Shown here: one piece after another, positions 1-7,863 of the stretch
Layout of the letters: every line of letters starts with the position of its first letter
Numbering within the stretch: position 1 is the first letter of the stretch
Origin: Methanobacteriota archaeon
GTDB taxonomy: Archaea; Halobacteriota; Syntropharchaeia; JACQPP01
DNA: 12,067 nucleotides
NCBI GenBank assembly: GCA_016207465.1
Contig: JACQPP010000115.1
Coordinates: forward strand, 1 to 12,067
Direction of reading: 5' to 3'
Made by a program: the position numbers and the translations under genes
The notes under the pieces: generated by a model
What the model was told of the DNA's origin: nothing
What the model saw: only the letters and a program-made list of their open reading frames with translations
The model's database searches: none

Positions 1-1
1 A

Positions 2-1120
2 AGAGGAGCGGGGATAAATACTTCCCTCCCGAGAGCGATTTCAGGCCAAGGAAGACCCGTAGAAAAATGGGCGGTGAGAAGCATGACGGACACAGAACCC
101 CCTCAACTTGCGGAACTACTGTACTTATACGCTTACCTCTCCTCGTGGATTGGGCAGGCTTTGATGACAAAGGACCAATATGGCTCTGCAATCAAGCACT
201 TGGAACCCCACCATATTGAGGGCGTTCCGGTTCCGCTGCTGTCCGACCAAGAACAGAAAGAGGTTCATGACGAGATTCTACGCGCCTACGAATTGCTCGA
301 TGAGGCGAATATCTTACTGGACAAAGCAGACGAGTTGTTCCACGAGGAATTGGGGCTCCCACGCTTTGACGAGTCGCTTGTGCCCTATCTGGAGCCACCA
401 CAGGAGCCGCATCCAATGTGTCAACGCCCAGGAATACCGCATCCGAAGGCCTTCACACTCAAAGTTTCAGAACTTAACCAACGAATGGATGCTTCTTACC
501 ATGTGCCAGTAGTGCGGTCAGCTGTCGCATTGATACGAAAACTCAGATATCCACCCGCGAGATTAAAGCAACTGGTAACCGATGTAGTAGTATCTCCACG
601 CTTCAAGCGCATCTATGTCTCAAAAGAATACGGTGTCCCGTTTCTTCAGGGTTCGCATCTGCCTGAAATCCGACCCCATGACCTAAAATATCTCTCTAAA
701 AATCGCCAAAGCGGAATTGAACGCTGGATAATCCATCGGGGTTGGGTTTTGGTGACTTGCTCGGGAACAATCGGGCGTATCGGAGTAGTGTCATCACGCC
801 GGGAGGGGTGGGCCGCATCGCAGCATATACTTCGGATAGTTCCAGACCCCGCCAAAGGACATCCTGGCTACATTGCCGCTTTTCTAATGACTCCCTATGG
901 ACAACACCAATTGATGGCGAAAACTTATGGAGGTGTCGTGGATGAGATATCTGAAGACGACATGAAGGAACTGTGGATACCTGAGGCGTCAAAAGACATT
1001 CAAGCCACCATCGGAGAATTGGTTTTGAACGCATTTGAGATGAAGGACGAAGCGTGTATCATCGAGGATGCGGCAATTCGGCAAGTGGAAGAAGCCCTCC
1101 AAAGGTCGCCCAAGCGTTGA
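2..1120 (+). CDS. hsdS: Type I restriction-modification specificity subunit (HsdS), 5' end missing
   Basis: HsdS sets the DNA target of a type I restriction-modification complex with two target-recognition domains joined by helical spacers. Counting from an in-frame GTG at 74 (348 residues), the first 50 residues look like the end of the first recognition domain (LYAYLSS, then GVPVPLL). Residues 57-95 are the central helical spacer. Residues 128-300 are a full second recognition domain with GVPFLQGSHL (187-196), SGTIGRIGVV (230-239) and a GYIAAFL segment (265-271). A short helical tail follows. The frame stays open to the window edge, and the upstream EKWAV weakly matches EGWAA of the second domain. 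I therefore think the true start lies outside and that GTG 74 or ATG 83 are internal. Codon use is far less GC-rich than in the genes from 1266 on, which suggests transfer. No HsdM or HsdR is visible beside it. The family call is firm; the start is not known. Confidence 0.85.
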   Translation, partial: RGAGINTSLPRAISGQGRPVEKWAVRSMTDTEPPQLAELLYLYAYLSSWIGQALMTKDQYGSAIKHLEPHHIEGVPVPLLSDQEQKEVHDEILRAYELLDEANILLDKADELFHEELGLPRFDESLVPYLEPPQEPHPMCQRPGIPHPKAFTLKVSELNQRMDASYHVPVVRSAVALIRKLRYPPARLKQLVTDVVVSPRFKRIYVSKEYGVPFLQGSHLPEIRPHDLKYLSKNRQSGIERWIIHRGWVLVTCSGTIGRIGVVSSRREGWAASQHILRIVPDPAKGHPGYIAAFLMTPYGQHQLMAKTYGGVVDEISEDDMKELWIPEASKDIQATIGELVLNAFEMKDEACIIEDAAIRQVEEALQRSPKR

Positions 1121-1212
1121 TTTGTAATGATTCCTGACCTCTACTCGTCCTCCGCCGCCACGCAACACCCCCATTTATCCGCCGCTAACGCAACAGCCCC
1201 CGGCGACGAAAC

Positions 1213-1221
1213 CTTTATATA
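1213..1221 (+). promoter_or_regulatory. TATA box for the padR-ABC exporter operon
   Basis: CTTTATATA is the only AT-rich stretch in a GC-rich intergenic region of 145 bases. Its centre is about 49 bases before the ATG at 1266. With the usual archaeal spacing of 25-27 bases, transcription would start near 1243, giving a leader of roughly 20 bases without a Shine-Dalgarno motif. The rest of the intergenic space (1121-1212) shows no recognisable structure. Confidence 0.7.
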
Positions 1222-1232
1222 GTCCAGACTCG

Positions 1233-1265
1233 ACAGTTCGAAACTGAACAGTTCGGTTCCGAACT
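1233..1265 (+). promoter_or_regulatory. Repeat cluster over the transcription start, probable PadR operator
   Basis: Two dyads stand side by side. CAGTT-CGA-AACTG lies at 1234-1246, and AGTTCGG-TT-CCGAACT at 1250-1265. The word ACAGTTCG occurs directly repeated at 1233-1240 and 1248-1255, 15 bases apart. The cluster covers the start site predicted from the TATA box and ends one base before the padR ATG. A dimeric wHTH protein bound here would block the polymerase. Autoregulation is common for PadR proteins; that this PadR binds here is inference. Confidence 0.6.
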
Positions 1266-1808
1266 ATGGTCGAGCCCTCTGCCCTCCCCCCCGCCCGCAT
1301 CCCGCTGAGCCGGGAGCACCCCCTGCTGCGGGTGGTGGTCATGAAGATGCTCCAGGAGAGGCCCCGGACGGGCTACGACCTGCTGAAGGAGTTCGCCCGG
1401 AGGACCGATGAGGAGTGGATTCCCAGCAAGGGCACCATCTATCCCCTCCTGGCCCGGATGGAGGGGGAGGGATTCGTCCGGTCGAGCCCCGGGGGCGCGC
1501 GCTCCCGCCGGGTCTACCGCACCACGGCCAAGGCCAACCAGCTCCTCGCCGCCACCCCCCTGGCCGGGGGCAACTTCATCAAGCGGAACCAGAAGGTGAT
1601 GCGGGTCTTCTTCAGCCTCCTCCAGAGCGAGGAGGAGCGCCGCATCATGGAGCAGGCCTTCCGCATCGCGGAGCTATCCTACGACCTGGTGGGGCGCCAC
1701 CGGCGGGAGGTGATGCAGAACCTGGAGGCCTGCATCCGCACCCTGGAGTCCCTCCAGGTGAAGCGCCCCGAGAGGAGCGGTCCGGCGGCGGAGGAGGTCA
1801 AGGCATGA
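1266..1808 (+). CDS. PadR-family winged-helix transcriptional regulator
   Basis: This is a 180-residue DNA-binding regulator. Residues 19-92 form the PadR winged helix: GYDLLKEF (36-43), the recognition-helix region SKGTIYPLLARMEGEGFV (54-71), and a basic wing rich in Arg and Gly (72-86, ending RRVYRTT). Residues 103-166 are predicted long helices of the kind that make the PadR dimer interface. About 18 N-terminal residues rich in Pro precede the domain, slightly more than usual. A GC-rich gene, it opens a four-gene operon, and its stop overlaps the next start (ATGA at 1805-1808). The dyad cluster directly upstream suggests self-repression and control of the exporter behind it. PadR proteins often control exporters and respond to small hydrophobic or aromatic ligands; the ligand here cannot be read from the sequence. 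Confidence 0.92.
   Translation: MVEPSALPPARIPLSREHPLLRVVVMKMLQERPRTGYDLLKEFARRTDEEWIPSKGTIYPLLARMEGEGFVRSSPGGARSRRVYRTTAKANQLLAATPLAGGNFIKRNQKVMRVFFSLLQSEEERRIMEQAFRIAELSYDLVGRHRREVMQNLEACIRTLESLQVKRPERSGPAAEEVKA
1793..1798 (+). promoter_or_regulatory. Shine-Dalgarno site that fixes the start at 1805
   Basis: GGAGGT lies six bases before the ATG at 1805. The reading frame is also open upstream, inside padR, but the upstream translation is an alternate-frame reading of padR without a signal peptide. The ribosome site, the ATGA overlap with padR and the signal peptide beginning at this ATG all select 1805. Confidence 0.7.
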
Positions 1809-3292
1809 GGCCCCGGCCCTGGCTCGCACTGGGCCTGCTGGTGCTGCTGGCGGCTCCGGGCCTCGCCCAGGCGGTCTTGGCCCCGGCGGTCCAGGTGGCC
1901 TCCTACCAACTGTCGCCGGAGGTGGTCCGGCCGGGCTCCACGGGGAGCCTCACGGTGACCCTCTACAATGGGGGAAACGCGACGGCGGTCATGGACCAGG
2001 CGCTCCTCTACGCCCCCGGGTTCGAGGTGCTGACCCCCACCTACCACAACATCGGGAGCCTCGGTCCCCTCCAGAAGGCCAACCTCACTTTCGTCTTCCG
2101 GTCCCCCTATACGGAGGGGATTTATCCCACGGAGGTCCAGGTGAGCCTCCAGACAGGAACCCAGACCCGCTATCCGGTCCCCATCCGGGTCTTCACCGCC
2201 TCGAGCCTCTATATCAAGAACACCAGTTTCACCACCATCGCCGTGGGCCAGACCAAGACCCTCACGGTGACCCTGGCCTCCCACGGGCCCCTGAGCCTCC
2301 GGGGGCTCGAGGTGGAATTGGACCCCGGGGACGCCTCCCCGGTGGACCCCCTGGGGCCCGCGCGGCAGCTGGTGGGGGACTTCATCGGGGTCCCCGAGGT
2401 CCAGTTCTCCTTCCCGGTGGCTGTGAAGGGGAACGCCGTGGAGAACGTCTACTCGGTTCCCCTGGTCCTCAAGTGGACCGGTCCCTCCTCGGAGTCCACC
2501 CAGGAGGCCACCCTCAAGGTGGGGATGCGGGTGGCAGGGGTGAGCGCCCCCTCCCTGCGGGTGGAGAAGCGGGTCCCCGAGTCCATCCCGGCGGGGAAGG
2601 TGTTCCCCATTGACCTCAACATCAGCAACACCGGGGGGGACCGGGCCACCTCCATCACGGTGAACCTGAACACCTCGGGGCCCATCTCCGTGGTGGGGCC
2701 CAACAACATCGTCATCGACCGAATCGAATCCGGGGAGAGCCGCCAGGTCTCCTTCAGCCTCCTGGCGGCCCGGGGGACCTCCACCACCAGCCTCTACACC
2801 GTCCCCCTCACCCTCTCCTACACCGCCAGCAGCGTGAACCGGCTCCAGTCGGAGGCCATCACCCTCCGGGGGGTCTCGGAGCTCTCGGTGGCCGCCATCT
2901 CCACGGAGCCCACCCGCCTCACCGAGGGAGACTTCGCCACCCTCCAGGTGAAGGTGGAGAACATCGGGAATGCCGAGGCCAAGTCGGTGGTGGCCCGAGC
3001 GGACCTCCCGTTCGAGGGGAACCGGGAGGCGGCCCTCGGGAAGATCGAGGCGGGGGACGACGCCCCGGCGGTCTTCATCTTCCGCACCAACCAGGCGGGG
3101 GCCATCCCCTACCGGCTCACCCTGGAATACCAGGACGACTTCGGGAGCCACAACCTCACCCAGCCGGCCCAGCTGGTGGTCTACAGCCGCGGGGCCCCTC
3201 CCATCCTGACTGTGGCGGCCGTGGTCGCCATCGCCGCCGGCGGATTCCTCTTCCTCCGGAGGAGACGGCGGCGCAAGGACCATGGGCTTTGA
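1805..3292 (+). CDS. Secreted, membrane-anchored protein with four beta-sandwich repeats (CARDB/COG1361 S-layer-like)
   Basis: This 495-residue cell-surface protein starts with a signal peptide (RPRPW, then a hydrophobic core at 7-19 and an Ala-rich end near 22). Four Ig-like beta-sandwich units of about 100-110 residues follow, at roughly 30-129, 133-243, 249-357 and 359-461. Each begins with a strand and a P/G turn, followed by alternating-residue strands such as TVTLYNGGNATA (51-62), LNISNTGGDRAT (271-282) and VKVENIGNAEAK (382-393). This is the pattern of CARDB/NEW3-type and COG1361 domains. Residues 465-484 are a transmembrane helix and 485-490 are six arginines, so the repeats lie outside the cell and only the tail is cytoplasmic. 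It overlaps padR by four bases and the permease by eleven. In monoderm archaea such a protein could act as a tethered adaptor or substrate receptor of the ABC exporter; that role is inferred. No enzyme motif is seen. Confidence 0.85.
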   Translation: MRPRPWLALGLLVLLAAPGLAQAVLAPAVQVASYQLSPEVVRPGSTGSLTVTLYNGGNATAVMDQALLYAPGFEVLTPTYHNIGSLGPLQKANLTFVFRSPYTEGIYPTEVQVSLQTGTQTRYPVPIRVFTASSLYIKNTSFTTIAVGQTKTLTVTLASHGPLSLRGLEVELDPGDASPVDPLGPARQLVGDFIGVPEVQFSFPVAVKGNAVENVYSVPLVLKWTGPSSESTQEATLKVGMRVAGVSAPSLRVEKRVPESIPAGKVFPIDLNISNTGGDRATSITVNLNTSGPISVVGPNNIVIDRIESGESRQVSFSLLAARGTSTTSLYTVPLTLSYTASSVNRLQSEAITLRGVSELSVAAISTEPTRLTEGDFATLQVKVENIGNAEAKSVVARADLPFEGNREAALGKIEAGDDAPAVFIFRTNQAGAIPYRLTLEYQDDFGSHNLTQPAQLVVYSRGAPPILTVAAVVAIAAGGFLFLRRRRRRKDHGL

Positions 3293-4550
3293 ACAGGCCA
3301 ACCAGCGTGTCGAGCGCACCGCCCAGAACGTGAGCGACGGGCTGGTGCGGTTCCGGGGCTCCACCCGCACCGCCCTCCTCCTGGCCACCCGGGACATCGT
3401 CAAGGACAAGAAGGTCACCGCCCTCGTCATCTGCGTCTTCGCCTTCAGCTTCCTCAACGTCATCTTCTTCACCTCCTTCAACAACGGCCTGGAGAACACC
3501 TTCCACGACAACCTGGTGAACACCTTCACCTCCCACGTCATCATCGAGCCCAAGGACGCCGCGCGCAAGTACATCACCGGGGTGGAGTCCATCGAGCGGA
3601 AGGTGACCCTCCTCCCCGGCGTGGTCGCCGTGGTCCCCCACCTCGACCAGGGCATCACCCTCTCCTTCAGGGACAAGACCATCGGGGGCCACATGATGGC
3701 CACCGTCCCCAGCAAGGAGAAGCGGGTCACCCTCATCCCCTCCAAGACCACCCTGGGGGAGTTCCTCAGCGACTCGGACCGGGACCAAGTGGTGCTGGGG
3801 AAGTTCCTCTCCGGGGACGAGAAGAGGGGAGAGAGCTTCGGGTTCGAGGGCCTGGGGGCGGAGGTGGGAGACCGCATCCGCATCGACTTCGGAAACGGGG
3901 TCACCCGGGAATACCGGGTCAAGGGCATCCTGGAGGCCGGAGGATTCAACGCTGACTTCAACGCTTACCTCACCATCAAGGAGGCCGAGTCCGTCTTCGG
4001 CTTCGAGAACCGGGCCACCGAGATACTGGTCCGCCTGGGAAACCGCAACGCAGCCTTCGACTACAAGCGCCAGATTCTCCAGCAGGGAATCCAGGACCAG
4101 GTGAAGACCTGGGAGGACAAGGCGGGGTTCATCAAGGAAATCACCTCCGGCCTCTCCTCGGTGACCGCCATCACCGGCTTCGTGGGGGTCATCACGGTGG
4201 CGGTCACCATGGCCATCGTCATCTACATCAACACCACCTACAAGAAGCGCCTCATCGGGGTCCTCAAGGCCATCGGGGCCAGCGACGGCACCGTCCTCCG
4301 GGTCTTCCTCTACGAGGCCCTCCTCTTCAGCATCCTCGGCATCCTGGCGGGGGTCGGCCTCAGCATGCTCATCGGGGAATACTTCACCGCCAACCCCATC
4401 CCCCTGCCCCCGGGCCCCGTGGTCCCCGACATCCGCCCCGAACTCCTAATGACCACCTCCATCTCCATCCTGGGCTCCGCCGTCTTCGCCGCCCTCTACC
4501 CCTCCTGGAAGGCGGCCCGCCAGTCCATCATCAAATCCATCTGGTCATGA
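3282..4550 (+). CDS. ABC exporter permease, FtsX/MacB/LolC family
   Basis: This 422-residue membrane subunit has the four-helix MacB-type layout. There is a first helix at about 46-65, a large extracytoplasmic domain (about 66-285, MacB_PCD-like), then three helices near 292-316, 340-364 and 388-406. The cytoplasmic loop KKRLIGVLKAIGAS (321-334) between the second and third helices is the classic FtsX-family coupling segment that contacts the ATPase. Such permeases do not usually move substrate through a channel. They convert ATP use on the inside into movement of the outer domain, to extract lipids or proteins or to drive partner proteins. About 45 residues precede the first helix, somewhat more than usual. 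The gene overlaps its neighbours on both sides (11 and 4 bases), so translation is probably coupled. A homodimer with two copies of the ATPase is expected. The substrate is unknown. Confidence 0.92.
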   Translation: MGFEQANQRVERTAQNVSDGLVRFRGSTRTALLLATRDIVKDKKVTALVICVFAFSFLNVIFFTSFNNGLENTFHDNLVNTFTSHVIIEPKDAARKYITGVESIERKVTLLPGVVAVVPHLDQGITLSFRDKTIGGHMMATVPSKEKRVTLIPSKTTLGEFLSDSDRDQVVLGKFLSGDEKRGESFGFEGLGAEVGDRIRIDFGNGVTREYRVKGILEAGGFNADFNAYLTIKEAESVFGFENRATEILVRLGNRNAAFDYKRQILQQGIQDQVKTWEDKAGFIKEITSGLSSVTAITGFVGVITVAVTMAIVIYINTTYKKRLIGVLKAIGASDGTVLRVFLYEALLFSILGILAGVGLSMLIGEYFTANPIPLPPGPVVPDIRPELLMTTSISILGSAVFAALYPSWKAARQSIIKSIWS

Positions 4551-5263
4551 GCGAAGCCATCCGCACCGAGGACCTGAAGAAAATCTACCTCATGGGAAAG
4601 GTGGAGGTCCCCGCCCTCAACGGGGTGAGCGTCTCCATCGACAACGGGGAGTTCGTGGCCCTCATGGGCCCCTCGGGCTCCGGCAAATCCACCATGCTCA
4701 ACCAGGTGGGCATCCTCGACAGCCCCACCAGCGGCCGGGTGCTCATCGACGGGGTGGACACCTCCCGCATGGACGGGGAGCGGCGGGCCCACCTCCGCCT
4801 CGAGAAGCTCGGCTTCATCTTCCAGTTCTTCTCCCTCTTCACCGAGCTCACCGCCATCGAGAACGTGATGCTCCCCATGATGCTCACCGGGGCCACCCCG
4901 GCGGCCTGCCGCGGGAGGGCCAAGGAATACCTGGAGATGGTGGGCCTCGGAGGCCGGGTGGACCACAAGCCCGCCGAGCTCTCCGGGGGCCAGCAGCAGC
5001 GGGTGGCCATCGCCCGCGCCCTCATGAACCGCCCCAAGGTCCTGCTGGCCGACGAGCCCACCGCCAACCTCGACTCCAAGACCAGCCTCGAAATCATCCA
5101 GCTCTTCCGCAGCCTCAACGAGGACACCGGGGTCACCGTCTTCATGGTCACCCACGAGCCCGACCTCGGCGAACTCGCCGACCGCGTCATCATGCTCCGC
5201 GACGGAATCCTCGAGAGCGACGGCCGGGCCAAGGAGAAGCCCCGGGGAAAGAAGCCCTCCTGA
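4547..5263 (+). CDS. ABC transporter ATPase, MacB/LolD family
   Basis: This 238-residue nucleotide-binding subunit powers the permease encoded just before it. All motifs are intact: Walker A GPSGSGKST (41-49), Q-loop Gln93, signature LSGGQ (145-149), Walker B VLLADE with catalytic Glu170, D-loop (NLDSKTS, 174-180) and switch His203. The sequence KIYLMGKVEVPALNGVS near the N-terminus and the overall length are typical of the LolD/MacB ATPase group rather than importers. The tail after residue 223 is short and basic (KEKPRGKKPS). The start codon lies in an ATGA overlap with the permease stop. It has no good ribosome site of its own, as expected for translational coupling. It is the last gene of the padR operon, since a new promoter follows 12 bases after its stop. 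Confidence 0.95.
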   Translation: MSEAIRTEDLKKIYLMGKVEVPALNGVSVSIDNGEFVALMGPSGSGKSTMLNQVGILDSPTSGRVLIDGVDTSRMDGERRAHLRLEKLGFIFQFFSLFTELTAIENVMLPMMLTGATPAACRGRAKEYLEMVGLGGRVDHKPAELSGGQQQRVAIARALMNRPKVLLADEPTANLDSKTSLEIIQLFRSLNEDTGVTVFMVTHEPDLGELADRVIMLRDGILESDGRAKEKPRGKKPS

Positions 5264-5274
5264 AACCGGGTCAG

Positions 5275-5283
5275 GTTTAAATT
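5275..5283 (+). promoter_or_regulatory. TATA box of the purS-purL-purQ operon
   Basis: GTTTAAATT stands out from GC-rich surroundings just after the stop of the ATPase gene. Its centre is about 29 bases before the purS ATG at 5308. Transcription would therefore start at or within a few bases of the start codon, giving a leaderless message. No Shine-Dalgarno motif precedes purS, which fits. The promoter separates the purine operon from the exporter operon. No T-rich terminator is seen between them, so readthrough is possible. Confidence 0.65.
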
Positions 5284-5307
5284 CCCCCGGCCCCATCCTT
5301 CCACCGG

Positions 5308-5556
5308 ATGCTCCTCGAAGTCACCATCCGGCTGAAGAAAGGGGTCGCGGACCCCGAGGGGGCCAACACCCTCAAGACCCTCCGCCTCCTCGGCTTCTCC
5401 ACCCTCCAAGAGGTGAAGTCCCTGAAGACCTGGCGCATCGAGGTGGACACCCGGGACCCCGGGGAGGCGCGGCGGCAGGCGGAGGAGATGTGCCGTCGCC
5501 TCCTCGCCAACCCGGTCATCCAGGACTACGAAATCCGGACCCTGGACGGAGGCTGA
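5308..5556 (+). CDS. purS: Phosphoribosylformylglycinamidine synthase subunit PurS
   Basis: PurS is the small structural subunit of the three-part FGAM synthase. It bridges PurL and PurQ and is needed to pass ammonia between them. At 82 residues it has the normal length. It shows the family pattern of an opening strand (LLEVTIRLKKGVADPEG), a central LRLLGFSTLQEVKSLKTWRIEVD and a closing helix plus strand (MCRRLLANPVIQDYEI). It has no catalytic residues and works as a dimer. It is the first gene of the operon, with a TATA box placed for a leaderless transcript, and is followed six bases later by purL. Confidence 0.95.
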   Translation: MLLEVTIRLKKGVADPEGANTLKTLRLLGFSTLQEVKSLKTWRIEVDTRDPGEARRQAEEMCRRLLANPVIQDYEIRTLDGG

Positions 5557-5562
5557 AGGGCC

Positions 5563-7863
5563 ATGGCGGAGGGAGTCTCTCCCATCCCCCTGGATGGGCT
5601 CACCGGGCCCCAACTGGAGGACCTCGGCCGCCGACTTGGCCTCGGCCTCAGCGCCGAGGAGATGGCCCGGGCCCGAGACCACTTCGCCCGCCGGGGGCAC
5701 CCCCCCACCGACATCGAACTCCAGTCCATCGCCCAGGCGTGGTCCGAGCACTGCTGCTACAAGAGCAGCAAGGCGCTCCTCCGGGAGTTCGTCGTAGGCA
5801 TCCCGGCGCCCCAAGTATTAATCACCGGGGAGGACGCCGGGGTGGTGGCCTTCGACCGGGACCACGCCTACGTGGTGAAGATGGAGTCCCACAACCACCC
5901 CAGCGCCATCGAGCCCTACGGGGGGGCCTCCACCGGCGTGGGGGGCATCCTCCGGGACATCGCCTGCATGGGTGCCCAGCCCATCGCCCTCGTGGACCCC
6001 CTCTTCTTCGCCCCCCTCGACCTCGAGGCCCCCCCGGGGGTCCACCACCCCCGCTACATCCTCGGGGGGGTGGTGGCGGGCATCCGGGACTACGGCAACC
6101 GAATGGGCATCCCCACCGTCGCCGGACAGGTCACCTTCCACCCCGGCTACCTCCGCAACCCCCTCGTCAACGCGGGGTGCGTGGGCATCGCCCGCCGACG
6201 CGAAATCATCCACAGCCGCGCCCGACGCGCCGGCGAACTCCTGGTACTGGCGGGGGGCCGCACGGGACGCGACGGCATCCACGGGGTCACCTTCGCCTCG
6301 CGCGACCTCGCCCAAATGGAGGAGGACCGGGGGGCCGTCCAGCTGGGGGACCCCATCACCCAGGAGCCCACCCTCCACGCCCTCCGCGAGTGCGTCCAGC
6401 GGGGCCTCCTCTCCGGCCTCAAAGACCTGGGGGGCGGGGGGCTCTCCTGCGTCGTCGGAGAACTCGCCCTCGCCGGCCGCCTCGGGGCCCGCGTCGAACT
6501 GGAGAAGGTCCCCCTCAAGGAGGAGGGAATGGCCCCCTGGGAAATCTGGGTCTCCGAGTCCCAGGAGAGATTCATGCTCACCGTGGACCCACGGAAACTG
6601 GAGCCGGTCCTCGAGGTCTTCCGGGCCTGGGACGTGGAGGCCACCGTCGTCGGCCAAATCGTCCCAGGCCGCGACCTGCACATCACCTGGCACGGAGAGC
6701 CCATCTTCGACCTCGACCTCGAATTCCTCACCGGGGGCCCGGAATACTGCCGCCCCTGGAGCCCCCGCCGCCGGGAGAACCCCCCGATGGCCCTCCAGGA
6801 GCCCCGGGACTACGGCCGGGCCCTCCGGGACCTCCTCGCCTCCCCGGACATCTGCTCCCGGGAGACCATCGTGCGCGTCTACGACCACGAGGTCCGCGGG
6901 GCCACCGTCATCAAGCCCCTCCCCGGCCCCCCCGGCCGCACGGGCCACGGCGACGCCGCCGTCCTCAAGCCCCTCGACTCCACCTGGAGGGGACTCGCGG
7001 TGGCCGTCGGGGGCAGCCCCCACCTCTGCGAGGCCGACCCCTACCGCGGGGCCCGCCTCGCCGTGGACGAAGTGGCCCGCAACCTCGCCTCCGTCGGAGG
7101 CACCCCCCACAGCCTCGTGGACTGCCTCAACCTCGGCAACCCCGAGAGGCCCGAGGTCCTCGGGGACCTCCGGGAGGTCTGCCGGGGCCTCGGAAGCATG
7201 GCCCGCGAACTCGGCCTCCCCTACGTGGGGGGCAACGTGAGCCTCTACAACGAATCCGCCGGGACCGCCATCCCCCCCACCCCCAGCCTCCTCGGAGTGG
7301 GCATCGTCCCCGACATCCGCCGCTGCGTCACCAGCGACCTCAAGCAGAGGGCCAACCCCCTCTACCTCGTCGGGGAGACCCGCCCCCGCCTGGGGGCCAG
7401 CGCCTACGCCCGCCTCCAGGACCGCCCCGGCGGAGAGGTGGACGACCCCCCGGGCCCCCTCCTCAAGAGGACCCTCGGGGCCCTCCTCCGCGCCCAGAGA
7501 CAGGGAACGGTGGCCTCCTGCCACGACATCTCCGAGGGGGGAACCGCCTGCGCCCTCGCCGAAATGTGCATCGGCGGAGACCTCGGCGCCACACTCCACG
7601 TCCCCGACACCATGAGGAGCGACCTCTGGCTCTTCTCCGAGTCCGGCAGCCGCTGGCTCGTAGAGGCCCACCGCACCCGCAAATCCCAGTTCACCCGGAC
7701 CATGAAGGAGGTCCCCCTCACCCCGGTGGGCACCAGCGGGGGCCGCCTCCTCCGCATCCGCCGCGGAACACGCACCCTCGCCTCCGAGAAGGTAGAGGAC
7801 CTCCGCGGGGCCTGGGCCACCGCCCTCCCCCAATGGACCTCCGGAAACGGGAGAAAGAGATGA
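5563..7863 (+). CDS. purL: Phosphoribosylformylglycinamidine synthase, large subunit PurL
   Basis: PurL makes FGAM from FGAR, ATP and ammonia in the fourth step of purine synthesis, with the ammonia supplied by PurQ. The 766-residue protein is of the small PurL type, slightly longer than the common 710-745. Visible family signatures are WSEHC (60-64) and the long nucleotide and substrate-binding stretch with MESHNHPSAIEPYGGAST (107-124). Further ones are a GRDGIHGVTFAS segment near 230-242 and CHDISEGG near 653-660 in the second half, showing the repeated AIR-synthase-like architecture. Its start has GGAGG ten bases upstream, inside the end of purS. Its stop overlaps the purQ start (ATGA at 7860-7863). 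No disruption is seen over the full length. Third codon positions are almost all G or C, which creates very long false frames on both strands here. Confidence 0.97.
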   Translation: MAEGVSPIPLDGLTGPQLEDLGRRLGLGLSAEEMARARDHFARRGHPPTDIELQSIAQAWSEHCCYKSSKALLREFVVGIPAPQVLITGEDAGVVAFDRDHAYVVKMESHNHPSAIEPYGGASTGVGGILRDIACMGAQPIALVDPLFFAPLDLEAPPGVHHPRYILGGVVAGIRDYGNRMGIPTVAGQVTFHPGYLRNPLVNAGCVGIARRREIIHSRARRAGELLVLAGGRTGRDGIHGVTFASRDLAQMEEDRGAVQLGDPITQEPTLHALRECVQRGLLSGLKDLGGGGLSCVVGELALAGRLGARVELEKVPLKEEGMAPWEIWVSESQERFMLTVDPRKLEPVLEVFRAWDVEATVVGQIVPGRDLHITWHGEPIFDLDLEFLTGGPEYCRPWSPRRRENPPMALQEPRDYGRALRDLLASPDICSRETIVRVYDHEVRGATVIKPLPGPPGRTGHGDAAVLKPLDSTWRGLAVAVGGSPHLCEADPYRGARLAVDEVARNLASVGGTPHSLVDCLNLGNPERPEVLGDLREVCRGLGSMARELGLPYVGGNVSLYNESAGTAIPPTPSLLGVGIVPDIRRCVTSDLKQRANPLYLVGETRPRLGASAYARLQDRPGGEVDDPPGPLLKRTLGALLRAQRQGTVASCHDISEGGTACALAEMCIGGDLGATLHVPDTMRSDLWLFSESGSRWLVEAHRTRKSQFTRTMKEVPLTPVGTSGGRLLRIRRGTRTLASEKVEDLRGAWATALPQWTSGNGRKR

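Noticed and set aside
1..219. Second open frame at the left edge overlapping the HsdS start, possibly the end of an upstream gene such as hsdM
   Set aside because: It is open to 219, but the residues match nothing I recognise, and after 74 it is a shadow of the HsdS frame. It cannot be judged without the upstream sequence.
1415..1804. Extension of the surface-protein frame upstream into padR
   Set aside because: The translation is Pro/Gly/Arg-rich and overlaps padR in another frame. The signal peptide and ribosome site place the start at 1805.
1679..3961. Very long open frame on the minus strand across the surface-protein and permease genes
   Set aside because: Its translation is low-complexity (Gly, Glu, Val, Pro, Arg, His) with no domain, and it is the mirror of two clear plus-strand genes with high third-position GC. 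Similar minus-strand shadows at 4585-5814, 5818-7935 and 8641-10077 were dropped for the same reason.
5490..7832. Plus-strand open frame running through purL in another frame and joining purQ
   Set aside because: The part before purQ is an Arg/Pro/Gly-rich reading of purL out of frame. Only the section from 7860 is a real protein.
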